A DNA stretch of 15,253 nt from Spirochaetia bacterium (GCA_021286925.1 JAJTBL010000010.1:1-15253); one strand, 5' to 3'; numbered from the stretch's first letter, positions 6,611-13,844 are shown. Translations and numbers: made by a program. The notes: generated by a model from the sequence alone, not told the origin.

Positions 6611-8596
6611 ATGCGCTATTATTTCGGAAAGCCAGTCGAGCTTCTTGCGCCAGCCGGTACCTATCAGATATTGGAATCGCTGATCGATACGGGAGCTGAC
6701 GCTTTTTACCTGGGCGGGAAGCGCCTGAACATGCGGCTGCACCGCAGTGAGTATAATTTCTCTGAAGCTGAACTTATCAAAGCGCGCGAACTGACCCGCT
6801 GCGCTGGCCGAAATTTATATATAACCGTTAATAATTTATTATCTGAAAATGAATTAGCAGAGGCTCGCCAGTGGCTGGAATTTTTGGCGGAAGAAATTCA
6901 GCCGGACGCGGTCATCGTCCAGGATGTCAGCCTTCTTAGCATTGCGCGCGAATTCGGCCTCCAGACCCACGCATCGGTGATGATGAACGCGCACAACATC
7001 CCGGGCATCCGCGAACTGCAGGCCTGCGGAGTAAGCCGAGTTGTGCTGTCCCGGGAAGCCAGCTTTGAGCAGGCTCGAGCAATTCATGAAGCAACAGGAA
7101 TCGAAATCGAATACTTTGCCCATGGCGATTTGTGTTCGGCCCATGGGTCGCAATGTTATTACAGCGGCATGCTGTTCGGCATGTCAAGCAACCGCGGGCT
7201 CTGCATGAAGCCCTGCCGATGGCCGTATTCGGCATCGTATGTGAGGGACGGCAAAGAGCAATCCACAGCCCGCTTTTTCCCGCTGGCAGTCCGCGACATG
7301 TTCCTGTACCCGCACCTTAAAGAAGCCATTGAAGCTGGCATCATGTCGTTTAAAATTGAAGGTAGGATGCGAACCGCCGAATACCTCAAGCCTATCATCA
7401 GCGCGTACGCAAGGTCCCTCGATGCCCTGTGCGGCAACAAGGCCTATGATCCCCTGCAGGATTATGAGCAGTTGCACCAGCATCGCATGCGCGATTTTAC
7501 CAGTGCATACGCATTCGGCAAGCCCGGAAGCGCAATCCTGAATGAGCGCTGGGAAGGAACCGGCAAATTTTACAGTACCGGAAAGGTTTTCAGTGTTGCA
7601 AAAGAAGAGCCGGAGGCCGGGGAAGCGCAGATACAGCGCCTGCGCTCATACATTGAAGGTAGAAATAGCCGCGACAAATTGCACCGCGCGCGAGCAGGAG
7701 AAAAGCCAGAACTCTCCGTCAGAGTGCATTCCCGGGAGCAGGCAGAGAAAGCGCTTCAGAACGGCGCTGACATCCTCAATATCTCCTTGGATTCCCTACT
7801 CCCCGGTTTTCAGCCTCATGCGCAGGATTTAATCGAATTGAAAAGAACCTTCCCGCAGGCTAGACTGGCACTCAGCCTGCCCCGCATGATGAATGATGAC
7901 GAATTCGAGGACATTCGGCAGGCGCTTTCCAAGCTGCATACCTTCTATGATGAACTCTATATCAGCCACCTCGGACAGGAGCGGTATTTCAAGGACGCGG
8001 CTCCGGCGCTTTGTGCCGATTTTTCGGCGAATATCTACAATAGCAATGCACTCAGGTTTTGGCAGTCGCGGGGAATATCCACCGCGGGGCTATCACTGGA
8101 ACTGAAAGCTCAAGAACTGCTGGATCTGCTGGAGGCGGTATCGGCGGCACAGGCCGCTGATGCTGACAGCCAAACCAACCTGGAACTGCTCGCCTATGGA
8201 CGGCCGACAGTCATGTATATGGAGCTTGACCCTTTCGAGGCAGTACGCGAAAAAAGCGGCGCAGGCAAGGGACAGCCGATGAGTGTCACGAAGCTTGTTG
8301 ATGAAAAAGGCTATCAGCATCCGGTTGCCGGCGACATCCGGGGACGCTTCCATGTCCTGCCCGTAAAGCCCATCAACCTGTACCGTCTTGCACCTGAACT
8401 CGCCCAAGCAGGCGTCCGCCGGTTCAGAATCGAAGGTGCCGCGATGCAACCTGATCAGCTTGGCATCGTTGTCAGGGCCTTTGCCGATCTCTTCCAGACA
8501 GGGATTATCGAACCGGATCGAATTCCCCGCGACCAGGCTGGAGAATGGCTGGGCGCGCTCGGGATAGTCGGACCGGAAGGCAGGGAGGAATCATGA
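6611..8596 (+). CDS. U32 family protein (peptidase U32 / YhbU-RlhA-like)
   Basis: A 661-residue member of the U32 family, whose best-studied members (RlhA, TrhP, UbiU/UbiV) are Fe-S-dependent hydroxylation factors rather than proven peptidases. The N-terminal half has the family opening VELLAPAGTYQ (9-19), GADAFYLGGKRLNMR (28-42) and VQDVSLL. It also has the cysteine motif: Cys 175 and 182 (DLCSAHGSQCY) and Cys 198 and 202 (NRGLCMKPCR), followed by FKIEGRMRTAEYL. The C-terminal half (from about 370) holds a second barrel-like portion with weak repeats of the first (VRVHSREQAEKALQNGADIL) and ends with a domain containing RRFRIEGA. Length is between the short (about 450) and long (about 800) subtypes, so the exact target (rRNA, tRNA or other) cannot be given. 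ATG 6611 has AAGGA six bases upstream. It overlaps the aminotransferase start by ATGA, so translation is coupled. Confidence 0.88.
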   Translation: MRYYFGKPVELLAPAGTYQILESLIDTGADAFYLGGKRLNMRLHRSEYNFSEAELIKARELTRCAGRNLYITVNNLLSENELAEARQWLEFLAEEIQPDAVIVQDVSLLSIAREFGLQTHASVMMNAHNIPGIRELQACGVSRVVLSREASFEQARAIHEATGIEIEYFAHGDLCSAHGSQCYYSGMLFGMSSNRGLCMKPCRWPYSASYVRDGKEQSTARFFPLAVRDMFLYPHLKEAIEAGIMSFKIEGRMRTAEYLKPIISAYARSLDALCGNKAYDPLQDYEQLHQHRMRDFTSAYAFGKPGSAILNERWEGTGKFYSTGKVFSVAKEEPEAGEAQIQRLRSYIEGRNSRDKLHRARAGEKPELSVRVHSREQAEKALQNGADILNISLDSLLPGFQPHAQDLIELKRTFPQARLALSLPRMMNDDEFEDIRQALSKLHTFYDELYISHLGQERYFKDAAPALCADFSANIYNSNALRFWQSRGISTAGLSLELKAQELLDLLEAVSAAQAADADSQTNLELLAYGRPTVMYMELDPFEAVREKSGAGKGQPMSVTKLVDEKGYQHPVAGDIRGRFHVLPVKPINLYRLAPELAQAGVRRFRIEGAAMQPDQLGIVVRAFADLFQTGIIEPDRIPRDQAGEWLGALGIVGPEGREES

Positions 8597-9870
8597 AAAC
8601 CGAAGCGCTTGATCTGAAAAAGAATTATCTCGTGCCTTGCTCCTATAATCTCTATCAGCGGCCGCCTGAAATTGTCCGCGCATCGATGCAATACCTGTTC
8701 GATGCAAACGACACGCAATATCTTGATTTTTTCGCCGGTGTTTCAGTCATGAACTGCGGTCATTGCAATCCTCAGATAAATAAAGCGGCAAAGGCGCAGA
8801 TAGACAAGCTTCAGCACACTACAACCCTCTATCTGACCAGACCTATCGGCGAACTTGCTGAACAGCTTGCCGCGATTTTGCCCGGCGGTATCAAACGGAG
8901 TTTTTTCTGCAATTCCGGGACCGAAGCGAATGAAGGTGCTTTTCTAGCCGCCAGGCTCTTTACAGGCCGGAGGAAAATCGCCGCGCTGACTCGAAGCCTG
9001 CATGGCCGAACCAATCTGGCGATGTCAGCCACCGGCATTCCGATGTGGAGAACCGACCCTTTCCTCGACACAGCACAAACCGCCATTCTGCCCGGCCCCT
9101 ATGACGAGACAGCGGGCATGGTGACCGATGCCGCTGCAGCCGCTTCGCTGAGCACAATTTCAGCAACACTGGCGTTCCGCGATTTCGCAGCGCTCATCAT
9201 TGAGCCAATTCAAGGCAATGGCGGAATTATTCCCTTGCCAGATAAGTACATCCAGCAACTCAGACAGATCTGCACCGATACAGGCACCCTGCTGATAGCC
9301 GACGAAGTGCAGACAGGTTTTGCCCGCACCGGCACGATGTTTGCTATCGAGCAGAGCGGCGTTGTTCCTGACATTATGACAGTGGCAAAAGCCTTGGGTA
9401 ACGGCTTCCCGATTGCCGCCTATTGCACAACCGACACGATCGCGCAGGCTTTTACCAAACCCTCAGCCTCGACCCTGGGAGGGAACCCTGTTTCTTCATC
9501 CGCCGCATTGGCAGTCATTCGATATATAAAAAAGGAAAATCTTGTACACCGAGCGAAAGAACTGGGCGAAAAACTCATGACTGGATTATTGGAACTGAAA
9601 GACCGCCATGCCATTATTCACGATGTTCGCGGGCGCGGCCTCATGGCCGGCGCCGAACTGTACAAAACCGATGGTACGCCCAATCCCGAAGGAACTGACC
9701 TTGTTTTGGAGTATGCGAAGGATCATGGTGTTCTTATCGGGAAAAACGGGCTGCACCGGAATGTTTTGGCATTCCAGCCGCCGCTCATCATCACTGAAGA
9801 AAACATCAGCAGAATGCTGTCAGTTCTGGACGATGCGCTGACACATCTCTCCAGAACTTCGGCATCGTAA
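8593..9870 (+). CDS. Class-III PLP-dependent aminotransferase (GabT / AGXT2-like)
   Basis: A 425-residue fold-type I aminotransferase. Landmarks are FFAGVSVMNCGHCNP (46-60), the phosphate-binding SGTEANEGA (108-116), LHGRTNLAMSATG (136-148), the pyridoxal Asp in IADEVQTGFARTG (Asp 237), the Schiff-base lysine in VAKALGNGFP (Lys 266), and the C-terminal GRGLMAG and NVLAFQPPLIIT. The sequence resembles 4-aminobutyrate and alanine-glyoxylate (AGXT2) aminotransferases more than ornithine transaminases by eye; the amino donor cannot be fixed from sequence alone. An open frame runs from 8545, but ATG 8593 is the start because AGGGAGG lies four bases before it and the extra 16 residues lie within the U32 gene. 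It is translationally coupled to the U32 gene by ATGA and ends 31 bases before the convergent SufB-like gene. Confidence 0.92.
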   Translation: MKTEALDLKKNYLVPCSYNLYQRPPEIVRASMQYLFDANDTQYLDFFAGVSVMNCGHCNPQINKAAKAQIDKLQHTTTLYLTRPIGELAEQLAAILPGGIKRSFFCNSGTEANEGAFLAARLFTGRRKIAALTRSLHGRTNLAMSATGIPMWRTDPFLDTAQTAILPGPYDETAGMVTDAAAAASLSTISATLAFRDFAALIIEPIQGNGGIIPLPDKYIQQLRQICTDTGTLLIADEVQTGFARTGTMFAIEQSGVVPDIMTVAKALGNGFPIAAYCTTDTIAQAFTKPSASTLGGNPVSSSAALAVIRYIKKENLVHRAKELGEKLMTGLLELKDRHAIIHDVRGRGLMAGAELYKTDGTPNPEGTDLVLEYAKDHGVLIGKNGLHRNVLAFQPPLIITEENISRMLSVLDDALTHLSRTSAS

Positions 9871-9891
9871 AAATATACAAGGTTCGTGACA
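9871..9891. repeat. Second copy of one end of the 85-base palindromic element
   Basis: Bases 9871-9891 equal 4079-4099 without a mismatch, and the next nine bases keep a similar pattern ending in GGAAG in both. Only the right half is present; the matching left end (TGTCACGAACCTTG) does not occur between the aminotransferase stop at 9870 and the SufB-like stop at 9902. It is therefore a solo end or a truncated copy in the gap between two convergent genes. Confidence 0.55.
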
Positions 9892-9901
9892 CCCGGGAAG
9901 T

Positions 9902-10846
9902 TCAGCTCAGAAGCCCTTGAATTATCAGCTCGGTCGCCTCGTCCTCATTCAACCCCCGCGAAAGCAAGGTTTCCAGCTGTTTGGAATCCACCGAACCAAT
10001 CGCCGCCTCATGCGTTACATGGGCGAGATGGTTATTGACCTGCACTATCGGAATCGCCCGGGCAACTGCCTGATCCTGCACGATTTCTTTGCAGTCGACA
10101 TGACCGCGCGAATATGAGCCGTCCGCGACTATTTCGTTTTCAATCACCGCAGAAGCGCTGTTTTTCAAAGCGATATGACTGGTCAGAACCCCGACAGCCC
10201 CATCACCCTTCAAATTCGCCGCTTCTCGTATGTGAATCCTGTCGCCAAACCTGCCAAAAATCCGCGTCAGCATATCCACCGTCGCGTTTTTGTCGCATTC
10301 AGCCTCATAATCCAGTTCGATTATGCCAGCAGCTCCCTTGATCAACTCAAATTCGGTTGAAAAGCGCGCATCTTCCGCAATCGTCACCCTGGTCACCGGC
10401 TTGATAGTCACGCCGCCTTCAGGGCCGTGAACATGCCGCTCGAAGTACGACAGGCTTGCGCCTTTTTCAAGCTGAATCGAAGCCTGCATGATGTGCTGAA
10501 CATTCACCGCGTTCGGGAAGGTACAGTGCGCCATAAATTGTGCATGCGCACCTTCCTCGATAACGGTCGTGGTGATAATTCGCTGGACGCCATTGTCTGG
10601 AATGATCCCGAAACAAAAATGAACAGGATTTTTTATTGTGTAACCCTTTTTGACCCGAATGGACACCTCGACGCCATTTTCAATCGAAGCGGACTCGACT
10701 TCCAAACCTTCCACCAGGTTTTTGCCCAAAACCTCATTGCCATGCACTTCGATATGGGCAATATCCGGACCATATTTATGCTCATTGATCGAGGCGAGCA
10801 GTTCCGAAATCAACGCTTCTTTATCAACGCTTGTCATTTCACTCAT
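9902..10846 (-). CDS. smsB: SufB/SufD-family Fe-S scaffold of the minimal (SMS) type
   Basis: Scaffold on which [4Fe-4S] clusters are built, partner of the SufC-like ATPase upstream. It has 314 residues, much shorter than E. coli SufB (about 495) and without the N-terminal domain, as in the SufB of SUF-like minimal systems (SMS, SmsCB) of anaerobes and archaea. The right-handed beta-helix core is suggested by repeated short strands (VTRVTIAEDARFSTEF and following). The C-terminal GHVDCKEI (Cys 252) and HVTHEAAIGSVDS (His 279, Glu 280) resemble the Cys-His-Glu cluster ligands of SufB; the GSVDSKQLETLLSRGL block is family typical. Start: ATG 10846 has GAGG six bases upstream; a GTG at 10858 overlaps the SufC stop (GTGA) but has no ribosome site. 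No SufS, SufU, SufE or SufD genes are adjacent. Confidence 0.9.
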   Translation of the reverse strand: MSEMTSVDKEALISELLASINEHKYGPDIAHIEVHGNEVLGKNLVEGLEVESASIENGVEVSIRVKKGYTIKNPVHFCFGIIPDNGVQRIITTTVIEEGAHAQFMAHCTFPNAVNVQHIMQASIQLEKGASLSYFERHVHGPEGGVTIKPVTRVTIAEDARFSTEFELIKGAAGIIELDYEAECDKNATVDMLTRIFGRFGDRIHIREAANLKGDGAVGVLTSHIALKNSASAVIENEIVADGSYSRGHVDCKEIVQDQAVARAIPIVQVNNHLAHVTHEAAIGSVDSKQLETLLSRGLNEDEATELIIQGLLS

Positions 10847-10854
10847 ATTCTGCC

Positions 10855-11607
10855 TCACACCGCAGCCAAAGATTTCAGCTGAATTTCAGACTCGGGAGTC
10901 CCGACATGGACGCACGGAACGCATTTCCCATTGAAGTAATCGAACATTCGAGCCATTTCTCCCTTATCCACCAGCGTACCCGCGCAGATGAGAAATGCAT
11001 GGTCAGCGTGCTTGAGCACTTCCGGGCTGTGGGTGATCAGCAAAACAGTTGAACCTTCTTTCCGAAGTTCTTTTATGACCGAAAAAATGAATTTTACCGA
11101 ATCAATATCAACGCCGGAGTCTGGTTCATCCATCAAAACCAACCGCGGCTTCATCGCATAGATCGAAGCAAGCTCGATGCGCTTTCGCTCGCCGCCCGAC
11201 AGCGTTTTATCGACAGCGCGCTTCAAGTAGCGCTCCGGCGCAAGGCCTGCCTTATGCAAAGCTTCCTCAGCCAGGGAAGTCGATTTTTTAGCGGCGCCTG
11301 CCAGAATGAACTGGCTGACGCCAAGTCCCTCAAATCGTGCCGGCTCCTGGAAAAGCAGGGTGATGCCCTTCCGCGCGCGCTCATCAACGGACAGCCCTTT
11401 GATCGATTCTCCCATGAAAAGGATATCGCCCGAAAAATCGCGGTACCCCGACAAACCCATGATTGTATTGGCTAAGGTCGACTTGCCGGCGCCGTTTGGG
11501 CCGATTATCGCATGAATGTGGCCTTCCCAGATTTCCAGGGAAAGATTGTTTAAAAGGGGACGGTTATCCTTCACGAGCGTCAGGTTTTTTGTTTCAAGCA
11601 AATTCAT
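10855..11607 (-). CDS. smsC: SufC-like ABC ATPase of the minimal (SMS) Fe-S system
   Basis: Soluble ABC-type ATPase that drives the SufB-like scaffold during cluster assembly, 250 residues, the usual SufC length. Walker A is GPNGAGKS (36-43), the Q-loop Gln is 87 (LFQEPARF), the signature LSGGERKR starts at 136, Walker B is LVLMDEP (156-162) with the SufC-typical D-loop DSGVDID, and the H-loop is ITHS (His 193). The combination LSGGE and DSGVDID separates SufC from transporter ATPases. A GTG one codon upstream (11610) is an equally possible start. The stop overlaps or lies within ten bases of the SufB-like start, depending on that start. It is the first gene of the pair, downstream of a promoter with a palindromic operator. 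Confidence 0.93.
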   Translation of the reverse strand: MNLLETKNLTLVKDNRPLLNNLSLEIWEGHIHAIIGPNGAGKSTLANTIMGLSGYRDFSGDILFMGESIKGLSVDERARKGITLLFQEPARFEGLGVSQFILAGAAKKSTSLAEEALHKAGLAPERYLKRAVDKTLSGGERKRIELASIYAMKPRLVLMDEPDSGVDIDSVKFIFSVIKELRKEGSTVLLITHSPEVLKHADHAFLICAGTLVDKGEMARMFDYFNGKCVPCVHVGTPESEIQLKSLAAV

Positions 11608-11646
11608 CACTCTTCTGCCTTTGGCGTATCAATAGCCATAAATTCA

Positions 11647-11659
11647 TATCATAATGATA
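11647..11659. promoter_or_regulatory. 13-base palindromic operator (6-1-6) over the smsC transcription start
   Basis: TATCAT, one base, ATGATA forms a perfect 6-1-6 inverted repeat. It touches the -10 box and covers the expected start point, the place where a repressor blocks transcription. The layout and A/T-rich halves resemble Fur-family (Fur/PerR) boxes. The assignment to a Fur-type regulator is inference; an Rrf2-type Fe-S regulator is an alternative. Confidence 0.5.
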
Positions 11660-11687
11660 GGATATTGAGAAACATACCGCTTTTCAA
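11659..11687 (-). promoter_or_regulatory. Promoter of the smsC-smsB transcript
   Basis: On the minus strand TTGAAA (-35, plus-strand 11682-11687) is 17 bases from TATCCT (-10, 11659-11664). The transcript would start near 11652, giving a leader of about 45 bases before the SufC-like gene. The promoter lies in the 111-base gap after the permease stop, so the Fe-S assembly pair has its own transcription start. Confidence 0.6.
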
Positions 11688-11720
11688 TTTTTTAAGCAAG
11701 ATGGGAAGTCAATATAACCA

Positions 11721-12239
11721 TCACGCCGATGCATCACGCTTATCGAGGACCTCCATGATGAATTCCCCAAGGAGCCCCATGATAACCGCGAAAGGTACAA
11801 TGAGAAGTATTCTGAGTATGGAAAATTTCAGACCAAGAAAATGAATTTCAAGGGGAATCAGCGGACCTTTTCCGCTCCAGGCTGTGATAAAGGCAAAGAG
11901 CGCAGCATAGGAAGCACCTTTGTCTTTCAGCGTCTTCAGCATGGGGAAAATGGTAAAGAGCGAACCACCGATGAAAATAGGTATCATCGAACTGAGAACA
12001 AATCGTTTCCAGCCGGCTTCTTTGCCGAGAAGCGCCGATAGTTTTTCCGTGCTTACCCACACCTGCAGAAGACCAATAAAAATGAAGACGGAGACCATGA
12101 TTTTTATCGCGCCAAGCAAGGCATTCCATGCTACGGACAAGACGTTTTCGGTTTTGGCAGGAATGAACAGAGCTACAGCCAGAACGATAACGGCTGCTAT
12201 TACCAGATATATGACTGCTTCTTTCAGAATTTTCTTCAT
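11721..12239 (-). CDS. Half-size permease, second of a pair (PF03773-like / DUF318)
   Basis: Integral membrane protein of about 172 residues with hydrophobic segments near 10-26, 40-60, 85-105, 110-125 and 145-165. The block KGASYAALFAFI, IPLEIHFLGLKF and ILRILL is shared with the neighbouring half-size permease, and matches the predicted-permease family PF03773 (YraQ, ArsP), where two such repeats normally sit in one chain of about 300-350 residues. Start: ATG 12239 has AGGGG six bases before it; ATG 12245, two codons upstream, would put that ribosome site too close. It follows the first permease after nine bases and is the last gene of the cluster. Transport substrate unknown; methylarsenite export by ArsP is only a distant family fact. 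Confidence 0.75.
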   Translation of the reverse strand: MKKILKEAVIYLVIAAVIVLAVALFIPAKTENVLSVAWNALLGAIKIMVSVFIFIGLLQVWVSTEKLSALLGKEAGWKRFVLSSMIPIFIGGSLFTIFPMLKTLKDKGASYAALFAFITAWSGKGPLIPLEIHFLGLKFSILRILLIVPFAVIMGLLGEFIMEVLDKRDASA

Positions 12240-12248
12240 CGGCATCCC

Positions 12249-12731
12249 CTATGCGATCAGCATCCCAAACAGGATACTCAGAGCAAAAATGAACACAAAA
12301 GTCAGGACATTTCTCACTATTGTGAATCTGGCACCAAAAAATTTTATTTCTGCGGGTATGGTAGAAATTCCAATCAGAATCGCGGTCATTATGAACGCAA
12401 AAATTATTGGATAAGACGCGCCTTTTTCGTGAAGCATGCCGGTAAAAGGAAAAACTGCCGCGGGAACGATGAGGGCTATCGAACCCAAAACCTCAGAAAT
12501 CAAAATCCCCGGCAATCCGCTTTTGTCGCCGAGCACCTGGCCGATCAGCTCTTTGGAAAGAAATGCTGAAATAAGCCCCATGAGCAAAAACACAACAACG
12601 AGAACAGGTACAACGGTTAGCGCTGATTTGCCGGCGACGATGAGGGCTTTTTTTGTTTTTTCTTTGCTTTTAAAAACCGAAAAAACCAACAGTCCCGCTG
12701 CAATGATGAGATAAATATTTCCAACATCCAT
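12249..12731 (-). CDS. Half-size permease, first of a pair (PF03773-like / DUF318)
   Basis: A 160-residue membrane protein with four to five hydrophobic segments (near 5-18, 37-55, 75-98, 107-122 and 135-158). It shares with the next gene a C-terminal repeat: KGASYPIIFAFI, IPAEIKFFGARF, IVRNVL. This suggests the two genes encode the two halves of one transporter, which must assemble as a heterodimer. ATG 12731 has AAAGGA about eight bases upstream. It starts 24 bases after the NifX/NafY-like gene. The N-terminal half carries a basic loop (SKEKTKK, 22-28) that by the positive-inside rule is cytoplasmic. Confidence 0.78.
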   Translation of the reverse strand: MDVGNIYLIIAAGLLVFSVFKSKEKTKKALIVAGKSALTVVPVLVVVFLLMGLISAFLSKELIGQVLGDKSGLPGILISEVLGSIALIVPAAVFPFTGMLHEKGASYPIIFAFIMTAILIGISTIPAEIKFFGARFTIVRNVLTFVFIFALSILFGMLIA

Positions 12732-12755
12732 GAGCTTATCCTTTGAGCGCAGCTT

Positions 12756-13091
12756 TCAAGCTTGGATCCCGGCTCTGATTTTTTCAACGAGCTCGAGCAC
12801 AGATCCGGAAAGCTCCGTAAAGACAGCAACGTTATGCGATTCGAAGTATTCACGGGTTTTCTGGTTGAAGCTGCCAGCAATAATCGCTTCAGCGCCAGGG
12901 AATTTCGAAATAACAAATTCGGCTAACGCTTCTGAAGACTCTTCGGTTTCAGAAGAATCAGTAAAAAATGGATTTTCCAATGCATCAAAACCACCGCGCG
13001 CTGGAACATACACAATCTGATGCGCATGGGTGAAATCGCTATCCACCCATGCACCCAGTCCGGCGCCTTTCGCCATGACTATGATATTCAT
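12756..13091 (-). CDS. NifX/NafY-like protein (dinitrogenase iron-molybdenum cofactor family, PF02579)
   Basis: A 111-residue single-domain protein with the family layout: an IIVMAKG first strand, a short loop with GLGAWVDSDFTHAHQIVYV, then ALAEFVISKFPGAEAIIAGSFNQKTREYFESHNVAVF and a final helix. NifX, NafY and NifB's C-terminal part bind FeMo-cofactor precursors, but no nitrogenase genes are here, and stand-alone copies beside ferredoxins are widespread in anaerobes without known roles. A metal-cluster-carrier role is inference. No ribosome site is visible before ATG 13091, which lies five bases after the upstream stop, so its translation probably depends on the preceding gene. Residues 45-54 are an acidic patch (DSSETEESSE). 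Confidence 0.82.
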   Translation of the reverse strand: MNIIVMAKGAGLGAWVDSDFTHAHQIVYVPARGGFDALENPFFTDSSETEESSEALAEFVISKFPGAEAIIAGSFNQKTREYFESHNVAVFTELSGSVLELVEKIRAGIQA

Positions 13092-13096
13092 CGATA

Positions 13097-13450
13097 TTAC
13101 GCGCTCAGCATTTTTTTAATCGCTTCAACAGCCTGCTCGGTTGACATATTTCTGATATCCACACCGTGAATATTTTCTTTGCTGAAACCGGCAGCTTCCA
13201 TGGCGTCACGATACATCTTGACCTGCATGGTAGGATCACAGGCAGCGACATAAAGTTGTTCGGTGCTGTCTCCCTGAAGCAATGTTGTCAGGAATTTGTC
13301 ACCGTCCGTCGCGCAGAGCTGGGGATGAATCGCGATATAATCCACCAGTTTTTCACGTCGAATCGCGTTGCCGACCTCAAAAATATTCATTTGCTGAAAT
13401 GAGGGGCAATTGCCCTGGCATACGCACATCAATAAACCTTTCTTAGCCAT
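13097..13450 (-). CDS. Stand-alone HdrA N-terminal-like cysteine protein
   Basis: A 117-residue protein resembling the first domain of heterodisulfide reductase subunit A, without the FAD-binding part. Cysteines: 9, 11 and 15 (MCVCQGNCPS), 46 (HPQLCATDG) and 71 (VAACDPTMQ). In HdrA the equivalent VCxCG, CS and AACSP segments hold a [4Fe-4S] cluster, so a cluster here is likely but not shown. The start is ATG 13450, with AGGAGG five bases upstream; an open frame extends eight codons further but has no ribosome site. It lies 126 bases after the ferredoxin gene and five bases before the NifX/NafY-like gene. A role as small electron carrier between the ferredoxin and a partner is inference. Confidence 0.72.
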   Translation of the reverse strand: MAKKGLLMCVCQGNCPSFQQMNIFEVGNAIRREKLVDYIAIHPQLCATDGDKFLTTLLQGDSTEQLYVAACDPTMQVKMYRDAMEAAGFSKENIHGVDIRNMSTEQAVEAIKKMLSA

Positions 13451-13472
13451 AATTTCCTCCTGCGGCTCTTTC

Positions 13473-13490
13473 AAAATGCAGATGCATTTT
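13473..13490. promoter_or_regulatory. 18-base palindrome upstream of the HdrA-like gene
   Basis: AAAATGCA, two bases, TGCATTTT is a perfect inverted repeat that ends about a dozen bases before the AGGAGG ribosome site. As RNA it could form a seven-pair hairpin with a four-base loop; as DNA it could be an operator or a processing site splitting the ferredoxin from the later genes. No clear promoter boxes flank it. Function unknown. Confidence 0.4.
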
Positions 13491-13576
13491 AACGGGCCAA
13501 CCTTACTTACGCCTGTTTCACAGCGGTTTTCAAGGACCGCGGGAAACCATTCAACAATCCAAGCTCAGAAATTGCC

Positions 13577-13777
13577 TCAATGATCACCGAAATATGAAAT
13601 CGCTTCAGTTGGGCAAATTTTTGAACATCCTCTGCAGAATTCCACACAGTTATCGGGACTGGAGACTTTTGGAGCACTGTCTCCCTTTGTGTAAACGCCA
13701 TGCGTACAGAAATCTGCGCATGCGTTGCAGTTCACGCATTTCGATTCATCAATAATCGGATACCATGTAGCAGCCAT
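13577..13777 (-). CDS. Two-cluster [4Fe-4S] ferredoxin
   Basis: A 66-residue cytoplasmic ferredoxin. Cysteines 14, 17, 20 and 24 form the first CxxCxxCxxxC set (KCVNCNACADFC); 44, 48, 51 and 55 form the second (NCVEFCRGCSKIC), followed by PTEAISYFGD. The second set begins with C-x3-C, an uncommon spacing shared by a group of small ferredoxins of anaerobes whose sequence reads CVEFCRGC. Start: ATG 13777 has GGAGGAG eight bases upstream; an open frame extends to 13810 without a ribosome site. First gene of the cluster, with a good promoter at 13816-13844. Just before the stop, the +1 frame reads on for 26 gene-like codons, noted separately. Confidence 0.88.
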   Translation of the reverse strand: MAATWYPIIDESKCVNCNACADFCTHGVYTKGDSAPKVSSPDNCVEFCRGCSKICPTEAISYFGDH

Positions 13778-13815
13778 AGAATTTTCTCCTCCGGGCTTTA
13801 GTATTGACATGTTTC

Positions 13816-13844
13816 ATAATATTGCAACTTAAGCATTCAGTCAA
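13816..13844 (-). promoter_or_regulatory. Promoter of the ferredoxin cluster
   Basis: On the minus strand TTGACT (-35, plus-strand 13839-13844) is 17 bases from TATTAT (-10, 13816-13821), a near-consensus promoter. The start point would be near 13809, with a leader of about 32 bases. An imperfect inverted repeat covering the -10 (13811-13828, GTTTCA and TGCAAC as ends) could be an operator, but it is too imperfect to name. Confidence 0.7.

Noticed and set aside
8545..8592. Sixteen-residue extension of the aminotransferase
   Set aside because: No ribosome site, overlaps the U32 gene, and ATG 8593 has a good one.
10427..10882. 151-codon plus-strand frame
   Set aside because: Antisense to the SufB-like gene, whose start and motifs are clear.
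11920..12414. 164-codon plus-strand frame
   Set aside because: Antisense to both half-permeases and lacking family features; basic, Thr/Ile-rich composition is typical of the reverse of membrane genes.
12756..13091. Nitrogenase gene cluster
   Set aside because: Only a NifX/NafY-type single domain is present; no nifH, nifD, nifK, nifE, nifN or nifB features occur in the window.
13811..13828. Imperfect palindrome over the ferredoxin -10 as Rex, FNR or HcpR site
   Set aside because: Too many mismatches to any of these consensus sites to name a regulator.
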